DNA from: Strigamia acuminata
Lineage: Eukaryota; Arthropoda; Chilopoda; Geophilomorpha; Linotaeniidae
NCBI GenBank assembly: GCA_949358305.1
Contig: OX442318.1
Coordinates: 1,970,501-2,034,500 of the forward strand
DNA: 64,000 nt
Reading direction: 5' to 3'
In this document: in pieces, positions 1 to 11,100 of the stretch
How the letters are laid out: each line of letters begins with the position of its first letter
Position numbering within the stretch: position 1 is the stretch's first letter
Notes under the pieces: model-generated
What the model was told of the DNA's origin: nothing
Database searches by the model: none
The model's input: only the letters and a program-made list of their open reading frames with translations
Translations under genes and position numbers: made by a program

Positions 1-859
1 ATCTGAGCGATTCCTCGGACGAGGGTCAGACGCTCTGCCAAGAGCGTGTGTGCGGGAGGTCCCACCCGAGCACGAAACAAACACGGACAAATGCTATTCC
101 AGGGCGAATTGCGTATCATAGGTCCTTCCGTACTTTAGTGGTCGGTGAATGGCATATTTAAAGGCACACTACGCCGGGTTGGTAGCCCGTGAGAATTGTC
201 CGTGAAGACATTTCGTTAAACAATTACTCAGGTATTGGTAATCCTGGAATTGGTAAATCCATAGGAATGTTTACCCGGTGGTTGGTACCACCGATAGCGA
301 TGTAAAGCGTACAAACAAATACTCGGCGCCTGATCACGAGATCTTGTCGTCGTAAGGCATGCTGGCGGATGGAGCCTCAACAACTCCCGCGACGGTCCTG
401 TCGACTGTCGTGACTGTCCCCGCCCCATTAATATTTATACAACAATTCATTTGTTGTATTCCACTAATCACTTTGTATTTATTTGACCTGGAATATTCTA
501 CAGAATATTCCTTTCCATACGAAGGACTCTTCGTATTATTAGATATTCGAGCTGCGGACCAAATACGTCTCCGTAGCGTTATTTGTGACGATGCCGCAAA
601 GTCAGCCGTACCCTTCGTGCATCGCCCGGATCCTCAACCAGTGTAGCCGCCGCTTACACGTATCCAGAACCCCGAACCATTTGTATTCGTAGAAACAAGC
701 AAGTAAAACCGTAAGTTTATATCATTTCGTTGTTTTATTCATTTAGCGCACATTTCGTAGCTTATCTCGGTTAGGTTGTTGTTAGTCTTAACAACGTCTT
801 GTTCCGACCGATTTATCTCTTAAAATGGCTAATAAATCAGCCAAAAGTAGAATCGTCAC
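1..859 (+). repeat. LTR-like dispersed repeat, copy 1 (cut by window edge)
   Basis: This stretch matches 17497-18222 closely along its length, with shared blocks such as tacgccgggttggtagcccg and the shared end agtagaatcgtcaca. Part of it also recurs around 14830-14945 and 15375-15470. It is non-coding with no sustained ORF. The CA end, and the TATA-like box in the copy at 16928-18222, suggest an LTR, but I could not find target duplications, so the class is inferred. Confidence 0.5.
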
Positions 860-2138
860 AACTTTTCGAATGCAAATGGTATGCCAATGTGCTTTTAGAC
901 AACTAGTGTATCGAGTGTGTTTGAGAATGTGATCAATATAGTCTGCATTGATGTGTCTGCTTGCTATGTCTCCTGTTTCTTAAATACGTACATAACGCAA
1001 GTTGGGCGTTCAACTATCTAACTCAATATTTGGGAATGGATTGTGTGGTTACTGTGATTAATTGAATTTCAGATTTCAGACGATTTTGAGGTTGCTGTGA
1101 TACATAATCAGCTCTTTATGTTTTTGTGTGCGGAGCTTTTAAATGAATGTTTTCTGATGTCACTTTGTAGTTAATTGTCCGTGCTTTTATACAGTGGCGT
1201 GTTTAGACATAGGCGCACTACGTGTAGTATCTTTAATTTTAGGGGCACTTAGGATGTTATTTCTATTTAATAATAATACATAATTTTGTGCATGATTTTA
1301 TATAAAATTTAGTCGTGCACTGACTAATCAATGGTGCCTTGTTACATTAATGGAGAAAAAAATTAGTTTTAAAAATTTGATAAAAATGTATTAATATTTG
1401 GATAAATGTAGTCAAAATTTAAGAAATTTGAAAAATTGTAGGAAATCGGAGAAATTTGTAAAATATTGTAATAAATTTGAGAAATTTTTGAAAAGTGGGG
1501 ATACATTAACATTTTTTTTATGCCATAGTTTTGAGAAACATATATTAAATTATATTAAAAGTTAGTTAAATAGATACTGAAACAGTTTAGTAGCTGGGGC
1601 CATGAGTTAACCTAAAACTATTACATTGAGATGAAACAACAAGAATTCATTTTACAATTCAGTTCACCGAGTTGAAATACATTTAAAGTTTTTGAAATTT
1701 CGTCCAAGACTGAGGCTAAAATTACTTTGTAACTGTGCTTTTAGTAAGTGACTTGCATTGATTGAGCCGTGGTATCTGTTTTAGCATAAATCATTATGCA
1801 AAAGCTTTTTCTTTGTTTTGTTTTTAAAACTACTGAAGTTTGAACGTTGAAAATGTTGTGTTAATTATTCACAACTGGTGTTACTTAACTCTACTCATTT
1901 GAATTTTGTTTGGGATTAAATGGTTTTTAACTTTCAAATTGAACTATGAGTTAGTTGGTCTAAATTGGTGTTTTCTGCTGCAATTAACGAAAATCATGCA
2001 GAGAATACTTTCTCATGTTACTTTTTACTTACATTTTCAAAGCTTTTATAAAATACCATTATAATGTGCGTGGAAAGTGAAAATGTAGAATTATATAAGC
2101 GATTGAAAAGTTGAAGAGTGGTTTTGTTGATTTTTGAA
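860..2138. other. Gene-free 3' flank of paralogue A
   Basis: No coding region is seen. The stretch is AT-rich. Positions 1370-1510 hold degenerate aaatttgagaaattt repeats like the tandem array at 21795-22040. Positions about 1555-1660 match the 3' flanks of the other DEG/ENaC paralogues (near 21680-21730, 48905-48960 and 61835-61880), for example around gagatgaaacaacaag. This flank is therefore part of the duplicated unit. Confidence 0.6.
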
Positions 2139-5100
2139 TCAAATGAAAAATTCGACAAGTCCAAAAAGCGAGAGACCGGTTAAAATAGCAAAAATCGATC
2201 CGATTTGACAGAGTAATTTCACAATGGTAATTGTTATCTGTTCTTCAATTACTTCTCGGATGTTGCTATCAATAATGTATTTTATATGGCTATGTCGAGG
2301 AGTATCTTCGTATATCATTGAAGGTAGGAATATTGTTTGTTCGCAGCTCATCAAACATTTACAGTCTTTCTGAGGATCTGTCCTGAATTGAACTTCAAAA
2401 TACATTTTGATGGTCTGTTTAGCTGTTTCTGGAGTCATGCAAAGGGGTAGTTTTCTATTTTCCATAAATGGTAATCTAACAGAAATATCATCCATTAATA
2501 ATATAATTGTTAATCTACTACATGTCAGTTGTCAATAATCAAGTTCTTAAGGAGTTTCAAATTTTAGAACAAAGCCAGAATTCAGCCAAGAGTAAAAACT
2601 TAAGGTGGATTCCTAGAACAGATATTATGAGAGGAAACAAAATTTAATTGTCACATATCATTCATGTAAATCAGTCATTACAAAACGCAGACAAATAGAC
2701 AATTTTCATAACAAAATGATGTTATTTTAAAAAATTCTTATATTTCAATATTTCAATCCCTGAATTAATTTTTCGGGATTTTTTGATTTGCCTATGTTTG
2801 CTTATGTTCGCACATAAGTTGGGATTATAAGGCACATTTTGGACCTCAAGACGCATCCAATTTATGGTTCATTTTTCAAGTAAAATATTGCGTCTTAGAA
2901 GTATGGGCTAAAAATACAGTAGTCTACAAAAAAATGTTGACATTCGAAACCTTTTTGGACAATATAAATTGGTTACGGGCTTATATTTACCGTGTTTCGA
3001 TGTGGAATGACATTGGATTGTTTGGTTTATTGTTTATCGGTTATATTTTCATATTTCGGGGTAATTTTGTGTTGTTTCTTATGTTTTCCCATACTTTCAT
3101 TGTAAAGGGAATGCATGATGCTATTGAGATGTGTTTTATCCATCTGGCATCATGCATCCTCTATTCTGAGTGTATCTTTTGTTATTATTTCTAATTCCGG
3201 CCACCAGATGTCTCTGGTACATTACAAATGGCCGCGCACACGGATACTGTGCACTTTCATGTATTTCCAGGGTTTCTGGATCATTTTCAGTAAGTTTTAT
3301 CGAACAAATATGATATTTTGTTTATTATTAGTCTTTAGTTGAGTGCCACACGTCTGTATAAGTGTGGTACACGTGTATTTGACCGTCAGTCAGCTCAAAT
3401 ACCCGTACGTGCATTGTGCGCATTTTTGTCCGCACTTAGAAGTGCGTTTGACACGTTTTCACGCTTCCTACACACGGCCAGGGTCGTGTTTGCTGCGCCA
3501 GATCGCTAAAAAAAATTCACTGAAGTCGAATGCAGTGTCACAACAACTCAAACTGGTAGACTGGAGCAGATAGGTAAGCCTGCTATTTTTGCGGAAAATA
3601 AATTTTTCCCAAAATGTTTCCATAATTGCGGATAGAACAAATGCAGCATTTTGGCACTAAAATTTTGGAATTTTGAGGTACTTTTTAGTCCGCAATTTAC
3701 GCAATTCGACCGTTGTACCGCAACTTTTGCGGAAATTCCGCAATTTGCCAATAATGGCCGATTATTGGCCAATAATGGGCCATTATTGGCAAATTGCGGT
3801 TTCTAGAACACTTACCTAGCGGTGGAAGCTTGTACTATTAGCCCGTTTTCCAGAAGAGAATTCCGGTTATTTTTGGAAAATTTTTATGGTTTCTATAGTG
3901 AGTGTAACGAAATATGCCAATCCTTTCCATAGACTAACTAACCTGCATTTTAGTGGTGTTTGGTTCCATTTTTTTTCATAACATCTTTCTTCACATTCTG
4001 AAACCAGTTCTTCTGCTTGACAAGGAGATTTTGGTCTATTTATTCGAATTAACTGAAAAGCACAAATCGCCCAGATAAAAAAAATCTGCAGAATTCTGCA
4101 GAAAATTTGCCTGTCGAAAATATTCTGCAGAAAATCTTTTCTCTCTGCAGAATTCTGCAGAAAAATTGTCAGCCGAAAATATTCTGCAGAAAAGGTTAAC
4201 ATTTTTCTGCAGCATTCTGCAGAATTTTGTAATTTTTTCTGCAGAAGATTTTTCTGCAGAGCATGCAGAATTCTGCAGAACCTTTTTCTCCTGGGCGATT
4301 AAGTAACTCCGCTTTTTGATAATATGAAAATTACCGTCTGACGTGAAAGATTGATTTCAACTTTACTGTTACGACGTATGTAATAAATATGTTTCAGGTG
4401 AAAAAATTTGTTTTGAGGAAAAATGAAGTTCTATAATGATAACAATCAAATAAACATCCGAATGATACGTGAACACACTAAATATCTTACTGGTTGATAA
4501 ACATTGGCTGCGTCATGAAGCTCCGACCACAATGTCATGGCGTTTTGGTTTGGAATATACGGCAGATCAGCTGTAGACATAAGCTTAGAAGCATTAAAAA
4601 GGAAATTTTATATGACTTTTATTTATTTCTACCTTTTTTAAAAACGGTGCATATTCCAAATACTGTTGACAACTCTGATATATTGGCAAATTGCATTACC
4701 CGATGGTTTTTATCAAACTGTAATATGAAAATTAATTTTTTTGATGGCACAAGGGAAATTTTAAAAATGTTTTTAATATAACATGCGTACCGTACTGCCT
4801 TGAACAATGGCCCGGGCGTTTATTTTTTTTTTTGGACTCGCCCGCCAGGCGCTTATTCAAAGCCGGGCGATTATTCAAGCCAGGCGGTTATCCAAAAAAA
4901 AAGTTGAAAATAACAAGTTATGAAAAATTTGTGGTTGTATGCACTTTTTTTTCAAGTTTGTTGGAGCCATGCCACTGTATTAATGGTAGAAATGCAGCAG
5001 TAAAACAATAAAGGAGTGTTAAATACTTCATTTCTACCGGTAGAATACAATAAACACACAATAAACACAATAAACCCGGCGTTTAAACAAGCCCGGCGCT

Positions 5101-8100
5101 TATTGGCTTTTCGGCCGTCGGTTGGCCGGCGCATGATCGAGAGTCGGCGCTTAATCACGCCGGGCCATTATTCAAGGCAGTACGGTAACTTGATAGAAAA
5201 ATTGGATACTGGGCCAATCAGCTTACCTTTTGCCAGGTGTGGACATGTCTGTATTCGCCGCTGAAATATGACGAGTGTTCCCATAATTTAAGTGTGTTGT
5301 TTGCAAATTGAGTTAAAGGATGGAGTAGATCGACGAGATTGTAATTAAGATAATCAGTGTGAAGTTTTTTGGCCAGTTTGATCTTTGCATACATTATCTC
5401 GTCATTGTCTCGGCAATCGACGATGAGTGGAAAACGAATGATCTTGTCTCTAACCAGAACAACAGTTTTGACGAATTGATACTCCGAATAAGAGTTAATT
5501 GAGTTGTACACATTATAACTCGAGATTATGATCAGAATTATTAGTAGGCTGTTTTTCAGTTTATTCTTTAGAAAGCCCCGGTTTTGGGTGATTTGCTGTC
5601 TTTTTAGAATTTTCTGGATTTTGACTTTCAACTTTGAATTTGATTTTCTTTTTTCGGTCAACTTGATGAAAGGTATTTTGCAGCAGTGGACGAATAATTC
5701 GACGAGTGTCAAACAAGACATTCCGAAATAGAGTCCGATGTTGCCACCAATGTCACATAGTAAAGAGATTATGTCGTAGCAATAATGTTGATGCAATGTC
5801 CTCACGTATTTATTAACGACGGCAACTTCGATGGCAGATTGAGTACTCGGAATTTGATCATACGTTATGCTTTGTTGCGTCACATCACACAAATCGAGAC
5901 ATTTGCAGTATTCTATTACATCATTATCAAGGATAAATTTGGTCCATTTATTGTATTGTTCGCTTAAATAGGTTTCATTGCATTTTGGTAGATGTCGACC
6001 TTCGTAAAACGGGTATCTATTTAATCAATTTTCTTTTTTTAGGAGATTAATCATGGAGAAATTCACGAGATCACATAGAACACAAATTGTGAAATTTTAC
6101 TAACAAATCCAAGGATCAATTTGTGACTCAGCATGGTCTTACCCACTGCAGTCTGGGGATTAACCACAGTGGGAGGGACGCATCTTCACCTAATGATTGA
6201 GTCAGAGACTCTGAATTGTTGGGTTTTGACCTTTAATGGTTGTCTAGGGGTTGGAGTCTCCCATCTACCCAAGTGTAGCAATGCTGTTAGGGACGCCCCA
6301 CCAGCAACCGACCCGTCACACACAGGGCGCGAACCCTACGGGTGACGAGGCTGGTCACTTACTAACATTCTGTCTAATTTACTCCGTACAACCCCTGTAG
6401 CCGCTCATGAAGGCTGAACCAGGCACATCGCCATGTTACTGAGCGTCACAGTGATGAATGGTGAGAGGAGCAGAGTCAGCACCAGGCACGTTTGCCCTGA
6501 CTGGCTTCGAGACCTTCTCAGCACATGTCTTCTCTCCAACTCTCCAGCTCTATGTCTGTCCTCTCTGCTCTCTGAACTCCGTCTCTGTTATCACACCACT
6601 CGGCTCCCTCCTTTCCTAGCTGGGCCAGTCCACCCTCCGAAGGGAACGGCCTTTAGAGCCACTGGGCGGGGTTTGGGATGACGCTAGGTCACCATATACT
6701 CACAGAATACTCACAGAAGAATTTTTAAAAAAAATTAATCAAAAAAAGTTATTAAAACTTCAGACCAGTTTATGACATGTTATACAATGTATTATTATAC
6801 TAATATGCATGCAAAAATAGATTATGACCCGTTCCAACGGCGAATCACCTAAGGGCGAATTTCTAAAATTCGCCATTAAAAAGCTATTTTGACGTTTCCA
6901 ATGGCGAATCTGAGAAAATTCGCCATTGGAAACTTGTATACTGAAATTTGCCATTGGAAACGTTATTTGCGTTTCCAATGGCGAATCCACCGCGACTTCC
7001 AATTCCTAAGAAGGGCTAACAAGGGGCTAATAAGGGTCACATGCGCATATTTTATCCATATTTCCATTTTGAGTTTGTCCACTTTATAATTTTCTATTTT
7101 ATTTTATTTTACTTTCATGCGCACTCCCTTGACCCCCGCGAACCTAACCTTACTGGTTTTTTGGTGCAAAACCATTTTTTTGGGACGGCTTGTCGTGGCA
7201 GATTCATGTCGCGCTAGATGTGCGCCCCTGTGGCTAATTTCTACCAATTCGCCATTAGAAAGGTCCAAATACGTTCCCAATGGCAAATTGGGAGAAATTT
7301 GCCATTGGGACTGCTTTTGGACAGAATAAGATAGAAATTCGCCATTCGTCCGAATGGCCAGATTCGCCATTGGAACGGCACCCCACATTCTCAGATACAT
7401 TATGAAATTTACTGCATTTTAAAATGCATTTTAATACACTGCAGTACACGTCCGAACCTCGTTAAAAATGGCTTGGTTGGTTGGTTGGCCACAGAACACC
7501 ATGTTAATATTTTTTGACATAACAAACTTTTGCTATAACGAACCGACTTGTGATATATTTTTTAACCATTACATTTTAAGCCGTTACATTGGGTAACCTT
7601 TTTGTATCTTTCACTAATACTTTCTGCTTGCAGACGTAAGAATATTGCCAATCATTTTATTAAGATATGATTGCATACGTACCTGCAATTAATGTTTTCC
7701 AGGAGACCTGGATGTAAACAGTCATGTAAATTGTTATCACAAGGATTTCGCTTCGTGTTGATGAAGTGATACTGAAAACGAATTACGGTAGATTACAATG
7801 GGGTCGTTTACAAAGAATTATCATGTAATTTTCTTACTTGTTGGAAATTAGATGTAGCTAGATATTTATTTTTTGATCCATGTGCACGTAATGACATATA
7901 CAGTCCATAATCATAATTAAAATCATATTTGATCGGTGATATATCTATTACTCCCTGAAAAAGTAAACAGCAAATTAATAGTTTAAACTGTCACATGCGC
8001 TGTGGTGACCCAGTTGGATGGGTGTCCCCCCAGGGCGGATACTTGTCCTCTGAGTCACTATGATTGAAGAGTCGTTCCCCCCCGAGTTGGCTCCGCCTCC

Positions 8101-11100
8101 CCATGGCAGGTGTGTGCCCCGAGGGGGAGGAAGCGGCTGGTGGTCAGCCCCCATTGGTTGATCGCCGGCCCTTCACCCCACTGCATAAAAGGCTGTGTTT
8201 CCCGCCTAAAGTCAGAACTTACACAAACGACACCAAGAACACAGCAACTACCTCACCGTCAGGCCAACTTCAACTACAAGTTAGGATTGATCGAGGATCG
8301 CTGAGTAAAGTGCAAACTGTAACTCTCACGAAGTCACTTGCGAGCTATTCCTGCGAAAGCACGAGAATAGCCCTTGTGAAATCACCTAGAATAATCGCCC
8401 AGACGATTATTCGCCGAAGTAAGTGTCCGAGTGCTTTGTAGGGAACCCCAAAGTTCCTAGACGAGGCCTCTGCGACGCTAAACCAAACCCTAGACAACAG
8501 GCACGGATAGAAGACTCGAAAGAGCATTCCACCGCGTCCGTGAAGACGAATCCGTGACGAATTAACGACAACTCGAGACGCCGCCTTTGTTCCGCCGACC
8601 ACGCGGAATCGACGACGCCATCTTGAGAAATCCTTTGTTCGACGCTGACCACGTCGACTCTAGAATTATTACTGAGTGTATTTTAAAGGCATAAAGCCTG
8701 GTGAATAAATTACCTGTTTATTTACATACATTTGGTATTCATTTGGGTATTTGCATAATTGATCACAGGTAAAGTATTACACGTTAGCGCTATTTAAACC
8801 TATACAAAGTAGGACGCGACAGCGCATATTTTATCTCTATTTCTATTTTGAGTTTGTCCACTTTATAATTTTCTATTTTATTTTCTATTACTTTCATTTA
8901 ATTTTTGTTTAGTCATCCTTCTTAATGTATGCGCAAATAAGTTATTCGCGCATCACGTTATCTCCAAACTCATTCTTTCCTTTCTACCTCATCCCCGATC
9001 ATTGTTGATCCACCTTGATACCATGTGATTCAAGGTGACTTGGGACCTAATTCAACCCAATAGATCACTTCTTACCTGATCGTTGACCGCCACGACCAGT
9101 CGCATGTCGCTATCGCTCGAGGACCGCGGAAATCTTTTTGGCTTTATTGAAGTGTTGGTTGTCGTGTTTAATAATTCCAACACCACCAAAAGTAAAGCTA
9201 AAACTAACAGAACAGAAATCAACAAATTCGAGGCAAATGTACGCAAAATTCATTATATCCTTCTCAATGCGCCGATTGTCGCACCCGACCACGTGGCGCT
9301 GCCGCCTTGCCATTGGCAAAAAAACGAGAATTTCTAACCCTATTGATGATCCCTGCCATCGTGAATAGCAATAACGACCCAGACGACGACCCTGTTGACG
9401 TTTTGGCTGACTCTTCGGTAATTCGGTAATTCATAATCGACTGCTCATTGCCTCCGCTGCATCGTCCATTGCCAGTTTCGACTTCGCTGCTAATTTGCCA
9501 GCCCTCCCTTTGGCCCCTGCGGTGGACCCAATCCGTGTCATTTTAGTGCCATTCTCTCAGTCATTGTCCGACATCCGTTTCTTGATTTCCATCAATGCAA
9601 CTGACATTGCGTCTATAAAGCTATCAATCGCCGCTCCACACTCGCTGCCGCTTCAAGACGCTACCGTTAATCATCGCTCCTATGCTTAGGCTATTTCCCG
9701 TCATCCCCACGTGACGAGTAACCCTGATGGCCAGTCCACAAACACTGTTATCCACGCCAGGACAACCACTGATACTTCTTCTCGTTGCACTTCTCCAAAA
9801 TATCGTTCCAACATTGGCACTGTTGTTGATAGTTCTCTCCGTACAGTTTTTCTCCTTGACAGCCGCCCAACCGAAAGGATTGCTCTGTGCAACCGTATTG
9901 AAGGTACCACTGCCGATCAAGTCCGTGCTTATGCTACTTCCCGTGGTCTCACACAATATCGTCAATATCGTCAAACTTTAGTTACCCTTCTTCCTATTCC
10001 CCATCTTCTGGTTCTGTTTCTTCGTTCTATACTTTTAATTATACAGGGTGGTCCAAAAGTCTGGTTCCCTACTAAATATTTCTGAAAGTGGTAAGAATGC
10101 ATCTAATTCAATGATGGCAAAGTATTAAAGTTGGGTGGGGCAATCTTTTGGTGACTCGAAATTTGACCTTGAGATGTTCCTTCAAGGTCATTGGGAAATT
10201 ATCTTGGAAACCGTTAGAGATAGACAGAAATTTCCAATTGTAAACTTGTAGACCATCATTTGTTTAGTCTAAAAATGACTAATTCTCAAATCTTTTGTAC
10301 TAAAAGATTTTAAGAAAATTGCAATTGAAAAAGTAGACACAAGTCCAAGAATAACATGGCCAAAATTTGGAAAAGTGCCAAAAATGTGCTGATTAGATGT
10401 AACATGACCCAAATAATCGATTCCCCTGGTTGGAATTTGCATATCTGGCACCGTTGCAGAGATATGGGTAACCGTTAGAGATAGACAGAAATTTCCAATT
10501 GTAAACTTGTAGAGCAACATTTGTTTAGTCTAAAAATGACTAATTCTCAAATCTTTTGTACTAAGAATTTTTCAGAAAATTGCAATTGAAAAAGTAGTTT
10601 TGAAAAGAAAAAGTCATAAAAAAATTTAGTTTTCTACCCATATCTCTGCAACGGTGCCAGATATGCAAATTCCAACCAGGAGAATCGATTTTTTGGGTCA
10701 TTTTACATCTAATCAGCACATTTTTGGCACTTTTCCAAATTTTGGCCATGTTATTCTTTGACTTGTGTCTACTTTTTCAATTGCGATTTTCTTAAAATCT
10801 TTTAGTACAAAAGATTTGAGAATTAGTCATTTTTAGACTAAACAAATGATGGTCTACAAGTTTACAATTGGACATTTTTGTCTATCTCTAACGGTTTCCG
10901 AGATAATTTTCAAATGACCTTGAAGGAACGTCCCAAGGTCAAATTTTGGGTCACCAAAAGATTGCCCCACCCAACTTTAATACTTTGCCATCATTGAATT
11001 AGATGCATTCTTACAACTTTCAGAAATATTTAGTAGGGAACCAGACTTTTGTTCCACCCTGTATAACTTCTGTGGACATTGTTTTCGCAGCTCTGAACAC

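Noticed and set aside
5227-6016. Exon 6 as the junction of two separate neighbouring genes
   Set aside because: The frame is uninterrupted from TM2 through the linker to the next TM1 in three paralogues, with no stop, splice acceptor or promoter-like gap. True gene ends are clear elsewhere (exons 1 and 11).
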